Below are positions 1 through 8,885 of a stretch of DNA of 50,637 nt, one piece after another. The DNA is taken from positions 1 through 50,637 of the forward strand of contig JALGVU010000019.1 in NCBI GenBank assembly GCA_025774545.1, written 5' to 3'. Source of the stretch: a bacterium. Its GTDB lineage: Bacteria; Joyebacterota; Joyebacteria; Joyebacterales; Joyebacteraceae. Numbering within the stretch: position 1 is the stretch's first letter; each line of letters opens with the position of its first letter. The position numbers were made by a program, and so were the translations under genes. The notes under the pieces were generated by a model, which saw only the letters and a list, made by a program, of their open reading frames with translations, was not told the origin of the DNA and made no database searches.

Positions 1-590
1 CCGAGGCTCTCGACCTCGGCCTGAAGCACGCGCGCACCCGCGCGGTCGAGCTGCCTCGGCAGAAGCCACGGGAGCGCCTCGAGCACCTCGACCTCGAGGC
101 CGGCGGTCGTCAGGCCCTTCGCCGTCTCGAGACCGAGCAGCCCGCCCCCGATCACGACCGCGCGCGCACAACCTCTCGCCGAGTCGCGGATGGCGAGCGC
201 GTCGCCCGCCGTCCTGAGCGCGAAGACGCCCGGCCGATCGGCCCCCTCGACCGGAGGGATGAACGGATCGGACCCGCTCGCGATGAGGAGGTGATCGCAG
301 CCTCTGCGTCGCCCGTCCTCGAGCACGATCTCACTTCGCTCAGGGTCGATCGAAGCCACGGTGGCGCCGAGGTGAACCTCGATGCCGCGGGACTCGTACC
401 AGGCAGGCCCGTACGCGACGATGTCATCGATCTCGAGTTCCCCGGCCACGACCTCCGGGAGCCTCGGCCGGTAGTAGTAGTGGTAGGACTCCCTGCCGTA
501 GATCTCGATCCGGCAGTCGGGGTCGCGCTCGCGGATCGCCCGCGCCGCCGTCACGCCCGTCACACCGTTCCCGATGATGATCACGTTCAT
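1..590 (-). CDS. FAD/NAD(P)-dependent oxidoreductase (rubredoxin/nitrite reductase type), N-terminal part
   Basis: Open from an ATG at 590 to the left edge, so about 196 residues are visible and the C-terminus is missing. The N-terminus has the FAD-binding Rossmann motif GNGVTG (residues 7-12). LLIASGSDPF (101-110) is the usual second flavin-contacting strand, and GGGLLGLETA (148-157) is the NAD(P)H-binding motif. This is the pyridine nucleotide-disulphide oxidoreductase superfamily without a redox CxxxxC near the N-terminus, as in NADH:rubredoxin reductases and nitrite reductase FAD domains. It is the last visible gene of a minus-strand cluster with rubredoxin and two diiron ferritin-like proteins. 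The inferred job is to pass electrons from NAD(P)H to the rubredoxin. The ATG has no clear ribosome site and follows a 13-bp hairpin (604-641). Confidence 0.8.
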   Translation of the reverse strand, partial: MNVIIIGNGVTGVTAARAIRERDPDCRIEIYGRESYHYYYRPRLPEVVAGELEIDDIVAYGPAWYESRGIEVHLGATVASIDPERSEIVLEDGRRRGCDHLLIASGSDPFIPPVEGADRPGVFALRTAGDALAIRDSARGCARAVVIGGGLLGLETAKGLTTAGLEVEVLEALPWLLPRQLDRAGARVLQAEVESL

Positions 591-603
591 GGTTCGATAC
601 CAT

Positions 604-641
604 CGCGGGGTTGTCCCACCGCCTCGGAGGACAACCCCGCG
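604..641. terminator. Perfect 13-bp hairpin between rubredoxin and oxidoreductase genes
   Basis: Arms 604-616 and 629-641 are perfectly complementary, with a 12-base loop. The right side on the minus strand ends 13 bases before the oxidoreductase ATG (590). No T-run follows on either strand. It could be an attenuator or RNA-processing hairpin that lowers expression of the distal gene, and its loop holds the only purine-rich ribosome-site-like bases. The role is inference. Confidence 0.4.
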
Positions 642-698
642 TTCCCTGTTCGTCCCACCCGGCGGGATCGAAACTCCTCAGACTGATCCCTTCGGGAT

Positions 699-857
699 CT
701 AGACCTCTTCGAACTGGTCCTTCGTGGCTCCGCAGATGGGGCAGACCCACTCCTCCGGCAGATCCTCGAACGCCGTGTTCGGTTCGACGCCGTGGTCGGG
801 ATCACCGGCCGCGGGGTCGTAGAGATATCCGCACACCATGCATCTGTACTGCCTCAC
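699..857 (-). CDS. Rubredoxin
   Basis: A 52-residue protein starting at GTG (857), with GGAGG just upstream on the minus strand. It is the complete rubredoxin fold. The two knuckles are [10 protein letters not shown] (Cys6, Cys9) and [11 protein letters not shown] (Cys39, Cys42), which bind one iron. In between are the expected acidic and aromatic residues ([19 protein letters not shown]). It is a small cytoplasmic one-electron carrier. The position between a diiron ferritin-like gene (17 bases upstream) and a flavin oxidoreductase indicates an NAD(P)H to flavoprotein to rubredoxin to rubrerythrin chain. It was too short for a standard ORF cutoff but its four cysteines make it secure. Confidence 0.95.
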   Translation of the reverse strand: MRQYRCMVCGYLYDPAAGDPDHGVEPNTAFEDLPEEWVCPICGATKDQFEEV

Positions 858-874
858 TCTCTGCCTCCGATTGG

Positions 875-1396
875 CTACTTGATCTTCTTCGCGGCCGCAG
901 CCCGCGCCTTCCTCAGATTCGCCAGGCGCTTGGAGATCTCGACCACGTGGCCCTTCTCCTCGTCGATCAGCCGCTTGAGCGCTTCCCGCGGCCGCTTCCT
1001 CTTGTTCGCGTGATAGGCCTCGGTGTAATAGAGGACCGCGTCCTTCTCCACCTGGAGCGCGAGCTCCAGAGCCCTCTCGGAGTTGAACTTCGCCCGCGCC
1101 ACCTTCTGCATCTGCGAGATGCTCGCGAAGATCCCGCCGTCGACGAGCGAGCAGACGTACTTCGACAGCTCCGCGTCGTGCGCGGCAGGTCGCGATCCCA
1201 TTCCGCCGGCCGTCTTGAGATCGAGCGACTCGAAGAAGGCGAGGTGCTGCTCTTCGTCACGGGCGAGCCTACGGAAGACCCTCTTGGTCGCCTGATCGTC
1301 CGCCTTCTCCGCCATCTTCGTGTAGAACTCCAGGCCGGCCTCTTCGATGCAGATGCCGACCCGATAGACCTCGTCCTCGTTCAGGTACTGGATCAT
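875..1396 (-). CDS. Ferritin-like diiron protein (rubrerythrin family, no rubredoxin domain)
   Basis: 173 residues, ATG at 1396 preceded by GGGAGG. The diiron ligand pattern of a four-helix bundle is visible: a glutamate-rich first helix (IEEAGLEFY, 17-25), DEEQH (47-51), a third helix with EKDAVLYY (117-124) and DEEKGH (145-150). The rubrerythrin C-terminal rubredoxin domain is missing, but a separate rubredoxin gene lies 17 bases downstream, so the two could work as a split rubrerythrin. Known rubrerythrins reduce hydrogen peroxide to water in anaerobes and microaerobes. Substrate here is inferred from family and operon. Confidence 0.85.
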   Translation of the reverse strand: MIQYLNEDEVYRVGICIEEAGLEFYTKMAEKADDQATKRVFRRLARDEEQHLAFFESLDLKTAGGMGSRPAAHDAELSKYVCSLVDGGIFASISQMQKVARAKFNSERALELALQVEKDAVLYYTEAYHANKRKRPREALKRLIDEEKGHVVEISKRLANLRKARAAAAKKIK

Positions 1397-1432
1397 GAAC
1401 CGCCTCCCGTAGCGTACGGACCTCGTCCTCGA

Positions 1433-1885
1433 CTAGTTGTCCGTCAGAACGTGCTCGTCGTATTCCCTCTCGAGCGAGAGCTTGTGTTTCGCTTCCTCCT
1501 GGGCGAGGAACTCGAAGAGCTTCCGAAGCTCCGGTTCCTCCGTGTGTGATGCGAGAGTCGTGTACAGGTTGTGCGCCTTCTCCTCCCTCTTCATGGCCAC
1601 CGCGAGCAGGTCCTGGTAGTCCATGGACGGCGTGACCTCGACCGTGTCGGTGTAGTCGGCGATCCTGAGATCGGGCACCTTCGCGATGTGGGCCCGCTCG
1701 ACCTTCGCCCGATCGATGTTCGTGAGCTTGATCCTGTGCCCCTCCTCCTGCTTCGCCATGGCGAGGAGCATCTCCCTCACGTTCGATCGTTTGACCATCT
1801 CGGCGGCCATGGTGTAGCCATCGACGGCCTCCCGCTCCTTCTGAATGGCGAAGTCGAGGATCTCATCGAAACTGCGCTTCTCCAT
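1433..1885 (-). CDS. Ferritin-like diiron protein (rubrerythrin family)
   Basis: 150 residues from ATG 1885; a longer frame to 1996 has no good start. Ligand motifs for a diiron four-helix bundle are EREAVDGY (17-24), QEEGH (46-50), KREEKAH (99-105) and QEEAKH (129-134). It is a paralogue of the next gene, 36 bases downstream, and also lacks a rubredoxin domain. It is the first gene of the operon, behind a sigma-70-like promoter at 1934-1962. The likely role is peroxide or iron handling in the cytoplasm, with electrons from the rubredoxin encoded two genes on. Confidence 0.85.
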   Translation of the reverse strand: MEKRSFDEILDFAIQKEREAVDGYTMAAEMVKRSNVREMLLAMAKQEEGHRIKLTNIDRAKVERAHIAKVPDLRIADYTDTVEVTPSMDYQDLLAVAMKREEKAHNLYTTLASHTEEPELRKLFEFLAQEEAKHKLSLEREYDEHVLTDN

Positions 1886-1933
1886 GCGAATCTCCCGTAC
1901 CCTCGTGCGATTCCACACCCGGTCGGTCCGTTC

Positions 1934-1962
1934 AGGATAGCCAAGCGCTGACCGAAGATCAA
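1934..1962 (-). promoter_or_regulatory. Sigma-70-like promoter of the rubrerythrin/rubredoxin operon
   Basis: On the minus strand TTGATC, 17 bases, TATCCT, ending about 50 bases before ATG 1885. Spacing is ideal and the -10 matches four of six. Confidence 0.5.
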
Positions 1963-2015
1963 CAGCAAAGGGCCGTCTCCTGGCGCTGCGCGCCATGCCC
2001 GGCGCACCACCGAGA

Positions 2016-2044
2016 GAAGCGGAGGGCGCGACGCCCTCCGCTTC
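2016..2044. terminator. 13-bp GC-rich hairpin
   Basis: Arms 2016-2028 and 2032-2044 are perfect complements with a 3-base loop (cga). It lies in the 899-base gene-free stretch 1886-2784. No T-run follows, so it may be a terminator-like or insulating hairpin rather than a classic intrinsic terminator. Confidence 0.45.
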
Positions 2045-2691
2045 GTGTTCCGTTCCGTCCGCGGGTTCACCCGCGCTGTCCGTCGAAGATAGGACTCCGG
2101 GGGCACGGTCAAGGGTAGGAGCTGGGCTGCGGCTGACGCTAGCTTGGCACCTTTAGTCTAGCCCGTCTTCTCTCGACGTACCCCCAGAGATAGCTGAGTC
2201 TATTGCTCCGCGGCCGATGGCGATCACCATCGGCCGTGTGTGTCTTCCGGTTCGGATTCGTACGCGACGGCGATCGCTGCGTCGCCGAGCGGACACGACG
2301 ATCGACGGCGACGCCACGGCGGCGCGGAGGCTGGCACTGTTGGATGGAGATGATCCGAAGGTCGGCATGCCGCCCGGATGATCGCCTCTGAATGAAGCAT
2401 CTGCGGTGTCGCGCTCATTGCTGCGTGCCCGTCACAGATCCCGTGTCTGGGGGGGCTTCATTGGGGTCCGGACGCTTCCTTCCTTGGAGAGTGAGGACAA
2501 CTATGTGTACCACACCGCGCCGGGCGGGTCAAGACCTTTCCGGCGCTCCCGTCTGATCCTCGAGACCCGCTCGCGGACGGCACCCGTCGCCATTGATGAC
2601 CCAAACTCACAGCCCGGCCGCGCCCGTTTGCGCGCCGTTCTCGTCCCATTCCTCCTCTTGGCCGAGCCCTCCTCGTCCTGACGCTGCGGCC
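2045..2691. other. Gene-free stretch between divergent operons
   Basis: No reading frame here has a convincing start, codon pattern or recognisable protein. The only structures I see are a perfect 10-bp inverted repeat (2211-2220 and 2227-2236, loop 6) and a T/C-mixed run before the promoter at 2692. No tRNA or known RNA was recognised. Confidence 0.4.
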
Positions 2692-2720
2692 TTGACGACT
2701 CCGTTCCCTTCATGTATATA
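2692..2720 (+). promoter_or_regulatory. Sigma-70 promoter of the Gld-like ABC operon
   Basis: TTGACG, 17 bases, TATATA. Predicted transcription start is near 2727, giving a leader of about 58 bases before ATG 2785. Confidence 0.65.
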
Positions 2721-2784
2721 GATGCGCGGGCAGCCCCCGTGGTTCGCATCGTGGAGTTCCTCAAGAGCGCTTGGAGACCGGGTC

Positions 2785-3765
2785 ATGGAATCCCGACAGG
2801 CGACCCCCGTGATCGACATCCGGGGTGTGACGAAGAGGTTCGGTGAAACCGTCGCCGTCGACGACGTGTCGTTCCAGGTGCACCGCGGCGAGGTGCTCGG
2901 TTTCCTCGGACCGAACGCGGCCGGGAAGACGACGACGATGCGAATCTTGACCTGCTACCTCGCACCCGACGAGGGAACCGCCGCGGTCGCCGGGTTCGAC
3001 ATCTTCGAGAACCCCGTCGAGGTGCGCAGGCGCATCGGGTATCTGCCCGAGAGCGCTCCGCTCTACCTCGACATGGGCGTGCTCGATCACCTGCGCTTCG
3101 TCGCCGAGGTGCGCGGCATTTCACAGAACGACATCGAGTCTCGCGTCGACGACATGATCGACGTGTGCGGGCTTCAAGCGGTGCTCTCGAAGGACGTCGG
3201 TGAGCTGTCGAAGGGGTTCCGCCAGCGCGTCGGCCTCGCGATCACGATGATCCACGACCCCGACATCCTGATTCTCGACGAGCCGACGACCGGGCTCGAC
3301 CCGTCGCAGATCATCGAGATCCGGGAGCTCATCCGAACGATCGGATCCGAGAAGACCGTGATCCTCTCGACGCACATCCTCCCCGAGGTCGAGGCCACGT
3401 CGACGCGCGTCCTCATCATCAACGAGGGCAGGCTCGTTGCGAGCGGCACGCCGGGGGAGCTCGCGAGCATGGCGATGGGCGACGACCGCGTCGTCGTGAC
3501 GCTACGGGGACCGGCCGCCGACCTCGAGGCCGCGCTCCTCGCCCTCCCCCACGCGACCGGCGTGGAGGTGACGGGCGCAGAGCCGGACGGCTTCGTGCGA
3601 TTCGGTCTCCTGAGCGACGACGCCACCGGCCTCGCCGACGCCGTGTTCGATCTGGCCCGCGACCGCGGCCTCCGGCTGCGCGAGCTGAGGCGTGAGACGG
3701 CGAGCCTCGAGGACATCTTCCTGAAACTCACGAGGATGGACGACAGCGACGAGGTGACGGAGTGA
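2785..3765 (+). CDS. ABC transporter ATP-binding protein, GldA-like (ABC-2 family)
   Basis: 326 residues from ATG 2785; an upstream in-frame ATG at 2722 lies in the promoter region and is unlikely. It has a complete nucleotide-binding domain: Walker A GPNAAGKTT (42-50), ABC signature LSKGFRQRVG and Walker B ILILDEPTTGLDP, followed by the H-loop STHILPEVE. The C-terminal 90 residues are the regulatory extension typical of GldA/CcmA-type ATPases. Its stop overlaps the GTG of the permease (GTGA at 3762-3765), so the two are translationally coupled. With the next three genes it forms the Gld-like exporter cassette seen in many bacteria whose substrate is unknown; in Bacteroidetes GldAFG is needed for gliding. 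Confidence 0.9.
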   Translation: MESRQATPVIDIRGVTKRFGETVAVDDVSFQVHRGEVLGFLGPNAAGKTTTMRILTCYLAPDEGTAAVAGFDIFENPVEVRRRIGYLPESAPLYLDMGVLDHLRFVAEVRGISQNDIESRVDDMIDVCGLQAVLSKDVGELSKGFRQRVGLAITMIHDPDILILDEPTTGLDPSQIIEIRELIRTIGSEKTVILSTHILPEVEATSTRVLIINEGRLVASGTPGELASMAMGDDRVVVTLRGPAADLEAALLALPHATGVEVTGAEPDGFVRFGLLSDDATGLADAVFDLARDRGLRLRELRRETASLEDIFLKLTRMDDSDEVTE

Positions 3766-4478
3766 GCGCGACGGCATCGATCTTCAGGAAGGAGTTCAAG
3801 AGCTACTTCAGCTCGCCCTCTGGGTTCGTCTTCCTGACGGCCTTCCTGGTGCTCTCGGCGTGGCTCTTCTTCCGCGTCTTCTTCCTGATCGGCCAGGCAT
3901 CGCTCCGTCCGTTCTTCTCGATCATGCCGTGGCTCTACCTCTTCTTCGTGCCCGCCGCGGCGATGCGGATGTGGGCCGAGGAAAGGAAGCTCGGAACCGA
4001 CGAGATGCTCCTCACGCTTCCCGTCCGCGAGGCCGAGGCCGTCGCGGGGAAGTTCCTGGCGGCGCTCTCGTTCCTCGCGCTCGCCATCGCGCTGACGCTC
4101 CCTCTGCCGATCGCGGTGTCCGCTCTGGGCGATCCCGATCCGGGCCCCATCGTCGGAGGCTACGTCGGCCTTCTCCTGATGGGGGCGGCCTACCTGGCCA
4201 TTGCGCTCTTCGCGTCCTCGCTCACCGAGAACCAGATCGTGGCGTTCATCGTGGGCATCACGATCTCGTTCGCGCTCTTCATCATCGGAGAGGACATCGT
4301 TCTGATCGCGGCCCCGAAGTGGGCGGCGCCGGTGCTCCGCTATCTCGGGCTCGGTCAGCACTTCGCGAGCATCGCGCGTGGCGTCATCGACTCCCGGGAC
4401 ATCGTCTACTACTTCTCCGTCATCGGTTTCTTCCTCTACCTGAACGTCAGGGTCATCGAGAGCAGGAAGTGGAGGTAG
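3762..4478 (+). CDS. ABC-2 permease, GldF-like
   Basis: 238 residues from GTG 3762, overlapping the ATPase stop by four bases. The protein starts with the amphipathic FRKEFKSYFSSPSGF typical of this family and has about six hydrophobic segments. Between segments two and three sits the conserved cytoplasmic loop MRMWAEERKLGTDEMLLTLP. It is the membrane half of the ABC-2 transporter with the upstream ATPase. Substrate is unknown. Confidence 0.9.
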   Translation: MSATASIFRKEFKSYFSSPSGFVFLTAFLVLSAWLFFRVFFLIGQASLRPFFSIMPWLYLFFVPAAAMRMWAEERKLGTDEMLLTLPVREAEAVAGKFLAALSFLALAIALTLPLPIAVSALGDPDPGPIVGGYVGLLLMGAAYLAIALFASSLTENQIVAFIVGITISFALFIIGEDIVLIAAPKWAAPVLRYLGLGQHFASIARGVIDSRDIVYYFSVIGFFLYLNVRVIESRKWR

Positions 4479-4484
4479 GCTGAC

Positions 4485-6110
4485 GTGAGGACGACCCGAT
4501 CGCAGGAGATGAGGGCGCGCGCGGCGACGAGGATCGTCATCGTCGCCGCCATCCTCGTCGTCGTATCGCTGCTGTCGGTCAACTACTTCCTCCGCGCGGA
4601 CCTCACCGCCAGGAAGGAGTACACGATCTCCGATTCGTCGCGGAGGCTCCTCGCGGAGCTGCCCGACGTCGTGAACATCACGGTCTACATGAGCGAGAAC
4701 CTCCCCCAACACATGACGGGATTCAGGACGCGCGTCGAGGACATCCTCGACGAGTACCGCGCGTACGGAGGAGACCGCCTGCGCGCCAGCTTCATCGACC
4801 CCGGATCGGACCCGGAGCGGGAGCGCGAGGCGCAGCTCCTCGGAATCGCGCCGGTGCAGCTCCAGGCGCTCGAGCGTGACCGGGCCGAGGTCGTGAACGC
4901 GTACCTCGGCATGGCGGTGCGGTACGAGGACAGGCAGGAGGTCGTCCCGCTCCTGCTCGACGCGGAGCGACTCGAGTACGAGCTCACGTCGTCGATCGTG
5001 AAGGTCATGACGACGAGCCTCCCGGTGGTCGGTTTCCTGACCGGGCACGGTGAGCGCGGGATCGACAGCAACTACCGATCCGTCGCGCAGGGGCTCAGGC
5101 AGAACTACGACGTGAGAGAGGTGAACCTCACCGAGGATCCGGCGGCGCTCGATGGCGTCACGACGCTCGTCGTCGCCGGGTCGCCTCACATCCTCGACAC
5201 CGAGCTCTACGAGATCGACCAGTTCATCATGCGGGGCGGGAGGGCCGTCTTCCTCCTCGACGGCGTCGACGTCCCGCCCGGCAACATGACCGCGAGCCCG
5301 TCCGGCGGTACGCTCTTCGACTACGTCTCGAGGTACGGCGCGACGGTGAACGCCGACCTCGTCGTCGACAGGATCAACACGAGCGCGGCGTTCCAGAGCG
5401 GCTTCATGACGCTCTCGATGCCCTACCCCTACTGGCCGAAGGCGGTCGCCCCCGGCCTCTCGCGGGAGAACCCCGTGGTCTCCGATCTCGATGCGGTCAC
5501 CTTCCCCTGGACCTCCTCGATCACGCTCGCGGAGGAGCTTCCCGAGGGAGTCACGGCGGCGGAGCTCGCACGGTCGTCGGGATACTCGTGGATCGTCCCG
5601 CCCGACTCCAACCTGAATCCCCGGCAGCGGTTCGTGCCGAGCGGCCCGGACGTCCAGGCGATCGGTGAGGGCCGGGGCGAGGGGCATCTCCTCGCGGTCG
5701 CCCTCACGGGCGAGCTCACGAGCGCGTTCGCGGGGAAGCCGCTCATCCTCGAGGAGGGAGGCACGCCGCAGCTGACGGAGCCCGAGGGGAAGCTCTCGAG
5801 GAGCGTGCCCACACAGATCATCGTGATCGGGAACGCGCGGATGTTCGAGGACGCGTTCATGCAGCAGCTCCCGAGCAACTTCATCGTCTTCCTGAACGCG
5901 GTCGACTGGCTCACGCTGGGCGACGTGTTGATCGGAATCCGCTCGCGGGCCGTCGTCGACCGTCCGATCGCGGAGGTCACCGACGCCCGGAAGGCGACCG
6001 TCAAGTCGCTCGCGACGTTCGCGGTTCCGGCGGGGCTCATCGCGTTCGGGCTCGTGCGGGCGGCCACGAAGAAGAAGCGGCGCGCGCGCGCCCTCCGTCT
6101 CGCGCGCTAG
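4485..6110 (+). CDS. GldG-like ABC transporter auxiliary protein
   Basis: 541 residues from GTG 4485, six bases after the permease stop. One membrane segment lies near the N-terminus (residues about 17-37), then a large periplasmic domain, then a second segment near 513-531 followed by a basic tail (TKKKRRARALR). The periplasmic part has the GldG-family features VNYFLRADLTARKEYTISD and VGFLTGHGERG, the latter typical of ABC-type uncharacterised transport system domains. The start could alternatively be ATG 4509. It should work with the ATPase and permease just upstream as one complex. Confidence 0.85.
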   Translation: MRTTRSQEMRARAATRIVIVAAILVVVSLLSVNYFLRADLTARKEYTISDSSRRLLAELPDVVNITVYMSENLPQHMTGFRTRVEDILDEYRAYGGDRLRASFIDPGSDPEREREAQLLGIAPVQLQALERDRAEVVNAYLGMAVRYEDRQEVVPLLLDAERLEYELTSSIVKVMTTSLPVVGFLTGHGERGIDSNYRSVAQGLRQNYDVREVNLTEDPAALDGVTTLVVAGSPHILDTELYEIDQFIMRGGRAVFLLDGVDVPPGNMTASPSGGTLFDYVSRYGATVNADLVVDRINTSAAFQSGFMTLSMPYPYWPKAVAPGLSRENPVVSDLDAVTFPWTSSITLAEELPEGVTAAELARSSGYSWIVPPDSNLNPRQRFVPSGPDVQAIGEGRGEGHLLAVALTGELTSAFAGKPLILEEGGTPQLTEPEGKLSRSVPTQIIVIGNARMFEDAFMQQLPSNFIVFLNAVDWLTLGDVLIGIRSRAVVDRPIAEVTDARKATVKSLATFAVPAGLIAFGLVRAATKKKRRARALRLAR

Positions 6111-6143
6111 AACGAATCCCCACTTCACAGGAGCCATGAAGCC

Positions 6144-7106
6144 ATGTTCCGGCGCGACGTAGCGATCCTCCTCGGCGTCCTCCTGGTGCTTCTCCTCCTC
6201 TTTCTCGTCCTCGTGCGTCCCTACGGATCGGGCGACCGCGAGGACGTTGCGCCGGGCGACCTGCTCGCGCCCGACCTCGCACCCGAGGACGCCCACCGCG
6301 TGGCGATCGCAGGACCCGCCGGGTCGGTCGCGCTCGTTCGCGGGGGCAGCGGCTGGACCATCGAGGGCGACCAAGTCCGCCACGCGAACCCCGAGAGGGT
6401 GGCCGAGGCGCTCCGGCTCCTCGGCCGGACCACGAGGACCGAGCTCGTGTCGGTCGTGCCTGGCAAACACGCGGTCTTCGAGGTGGACGAAGCGGGCACG
6501 AGGGTGACCGTGACGGGCGGAGGCGCCACGCTCGCCGACGTCGTGATCGGCAAGCGCGGCCCCGACTTCCTCTCGGCGTACGTCCGTGCCGCCGACGAGG
6601 ACGAGGTCTACCTTTCGCCCGGCGGGCTCGCCTCGGCGCTGCCGGTCCGGGCCGACCAGTGGCGAGACCGCGGCCTGATCTCGTTCGAGCCGGGGACCGC
6701 GACGAGGTTCACGATCGCGGGCGAGGAGGGCCGCGTCGTCCTCGCGAGCGGAGGCGAGGGCGTCTGGATGATGGAGGAACCGAGGGCGGGGGCGGCCAAC
6801 GCCAAGGCGGTCGAGCGCGCTCTCTTCTCGCTCGCGCGACTCACGGCGTCGGGCTTCGCCGACGATCTGACGCCGGCCGAGTGCGGCCTCGATCCCGAGG
6901 CGGGCGCGATACCTGCGGCGACCGTCACGGTCGAGCTCTCGAGCGGAGAGACGCGATCGCTCTGGATCGGGGATCGGGAGGAGAAGTCCTACTGCGTGCG
7001 GAGGCCGGATCGAGCGACCGTCTACAGGCTTCCCGCGTCACTGGTCGAACGCTTCCTCGTCGCGCCCGGCGACCTCCTCCCGGAGCTCGCCGCCGACGGC
7101 CGGTGA
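6144..7106 (+). CDS. DUF4340 domain protein, membrane-anchored
   Basis: 320 residues, ATG 6144, 33 bases after the GldG-like gene. It has an N-terminal membrane anchor (residues about 6-24: ILLGVLLVLLLLFLVLV) and then a periplasmic domain made of two similar halves, as in DUF4340 proteins that regularly follow gldG-like genes (for example GWTIEGDQVRHANPE, then GVWMMEEPRAGAANAK). The function of the family is not established; the operon position makes it a partner of the exporter. Its last 69 bases overlap the 3' end of the convergent symporter gene. Confidence 0.8.
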   Translation: MFRRDVAILLGVLLVLLLLFLVLVRPYGSGDREDVAPGDLLAPDLAPEDAHRVAIAGPAGSVALVRGGSGWTIEGDQVRHANPERVAEALRLLGRTTRTELVSVVPGKHAVFEVDEAGTRVTVTGGGATLADVVIGKRGPDFLSAYVRAADEDEVYLSPGGLASALPVRADQWRDRGLISFEPGTATRFTIAGEEGRVVLASGGEGVWMMEEPRAGAANAKAVERALFSLARLTASGFADDLTPAECGLDPEAGAIPAATVTVELSSGETRSLWIGDREEKSYCVRRPDRATVYRLPASLVERFLVAPGDLLPELAADGR

Positions 7107-8801
7107 GCGAGCGGGATCCTCGCCGTCCCGAGCGAGGGCCCGGCCGAAGAACACGAGCGCGACCGAGAGCAAGACCCCCAACACCGCGAAGTACCCCACC
7201 CACGACGGGATGCCCCCGAGAAGACGGGGGAGCCTCCCGAACCTCCACCAGTCGATCGAGAGCACGAGGAAGAGAAGGAAGAGGATCATCCATCCGACCC
7301 TCGCGCGCAGACTCATGCGGAGGTCGGTGAGTTCGCGCCATCCCGGCGGGCGGGTGTCGGAATCCCCAGCGCGCGCGAAACCGACCGCGAGGAGCGCCGC
7401 GCCCGCCACGGCGGTCGCGGGGATCGCGGGCAGGAGCCCGAACGTCGGAAGGAGCTTGAAGTGGTAGAGGACGACGATGATCTCCCCGAGCGCGATCGAG
7501 ACGATCGATCCCGCCGCGGTCGCCCGCGGCCAGTAGAGCGCCGCCACGACCGCCGGGAAGAGCACCGCGAGACCGGCGAACGTCTCCGTCGCGATCGCGA
7601 GGATCGTCGCCGGCGGCCGGAGGGCGAGGAGGAACCCGGCGACGGCGAGAAGCGCGAGGGCGATCCGCGTCGTGCCCAAGGCCCTCGTTCTTGAGCGCGC
7701 AGGCTCGTCGGGGGCATCGGCCTCGGTGCCGCGAGCGCGCCCGCGTCCGAGGAGATCCCGCTCCACGATCGAGCCGAGCGTCAGGAGCTGCGAGTCCATC
7801 GTCGACATGATGGCGGCGATGAGCCCGGCGCTCGCGAGGGCCGCGAGCCAGTTCCCCCCGAAACGCTCCATCAGGAGCGGAAGGATGCGATCGGTCTCCT
7901 TCCCGGTGAGCCCGGGGAAGTGCAGCCTCCCGAGGACCCCGATGGCGACCGGGAAGAAGAAGAGCACCGTGGTCACGATCGGGTAGAGGACCATCGTCCG
8001 AACGATCGACCGCGCACTTCGCGCCGCGTAGAACCGCTGGAAGAGCTGAGGGAACATCGGATCGGCCAGGAACCAGAGCAGCATGTAGCTGGCCCAGATC
8101 CCGAGGAGGAGTCCCCCGCCGGCGCCGGGCCTCATGAAGAGCGCGGGCGTCTCGCGAGCCAGAAGACCGTACGCCTCGCCGGGACCGCCAGAGCGCGCCG
8201 CGACGACCACGAACCCGACGACGAGGAGCGCGAGCATCATGAACCCCTGGAGCACGTCGGTCCAGGCAACGGAGCGTAGGCCCCCGACGAGCACGTAGGC
8301 GAGCACCAGCGCCGTGACGAGCCCCGCGCCCGCAGCGTACGGGATCCCCAGGAGTCCCTGGAGCGCGTAGCCGGCGGCCATCGGCTGGATCGCAAGGTAC
8401 GGCAGCGTGAAGACCGCCATCGCGGCCGCGAAGAGGATCGTGAGGGGGCGCGAGCGATGCCGCGCCGTCAGGAGCTCCGGCGGGGTGATGAGCCCGTAGC
8501 GCTTCCCGAGCCGGTAGACCGGGAGACCGATCAGCCCGAACGTGAGGGCCATGAAACCCGTTCCGAACGCCATCACGGGGTAGAAGGCGAATCCGAGGCG
8601 GTAGCCGGCGCCGGAAAACCCGACGACCGTGAAGCCGCTGAAGTTGGTCGCCGCCATGGTCGCCACGAGCACGAGCGGGCCGAGCGATCGGCCGGCGAGG
8701 AAGAAGTCCTCGACGCCGGGCCGACGCGCCCGCCTGCCCGCCACGCCGATGGCGATCACCGCGGCGAGATAGCCCACAAGAACGAAGAGCCTAACGTGCA
8801 T
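7038..8801 (-). CDS. Sodium:solute symporter (SSS family)
   Basis: 587 residues from ATG 8801; the frame is open to 9152 but the upstream part is not protein-like and overlaps the promoter. About 13 hydrophobic segments are visible. The N-terminus (VEDFFLAGRSLGPLVL, then ATNFSGFTVVGFSGAGY) is the classic SSS TM1 region, and LASAGLIAAIMSTMDSQLL is the conserved TM8 sodium-site region. It resembles the pantothenate/proline-type branch; the substrate cannot be read. The 3' end overlaps the DUF4340 gene by 69 bases in convergent orientation. Confidence 0.9.
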   Translation of the reverse strand: MHVRLFVLVGYLAAVIAIGVAGRRARRPGVEDFFLAGRSLGPLVLVATMAATNFSGFTVVGFSGAGYRLGFAFYPVMAFGTGFMALTFGLIGLPVYRLGKRYGLITPPELLTARHRSRPLTILFAAAMAVFTLPYLAIQPMAAGYALQGLLGIPYAAGAGLVTALVLAYVLVGGLRSVAWTDVLQGFMMLALLVVGFVVVAARSGGPGEAYGLLARETPALFMRPGAGGGLLLGIWASYMLLWFLADPMFPQLFQRFYAARSARSIVRTMVLYPIVTTVLFFFPVAIGVLGRLHFPGLTGKETDRILPLLMERFGGNWLAALASAGLIAAIMSTMDSQLLTLGSIVERDLLGRGRARGTEADAPDEPARSRTRALGTTRIALALLAVAGFLLALRPPATILAIATETFAGLAVLFPAVVAALYWPRATAAGSIVSIALGEIIVVLYHFKLLPTFGLLPAIPATAVAGAALLAVGFARAGDSDTRPPGWRELTDLRMSLRARVGWMILFLLFLVLSIDWWRFGRLPRLLGGIPSWVGYFAVLGVLLSVALVFFGRALARDGEDPARSPAVGGELREEVAGRDEEAFDQ

Positions 8802-8885
8802 CGGTGTCCCCGATCTCACGCGAGGAGAAACGACGACCGGCCATCCCGAGTCTGGATGGCCGGCGGCCTGACATAACTCGCGAGC

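Noticed and set aside
2153-2764. Several 60-90 codon frames in the gap before the ABC operon
   Set aside because: They overlap each other on both strands, lack ribosome sites and resemble no protein; the ABC promoter lies inside the region.
3174-6470. 1098-codon open frame on the minus strand opposite the ABC operon
   Set aside because: It mirrors the real genes in GC-rich DNA; its product is Arg/Glu/Asp/His-rich low complexity and it crosses three well-supported plus-strand genes.
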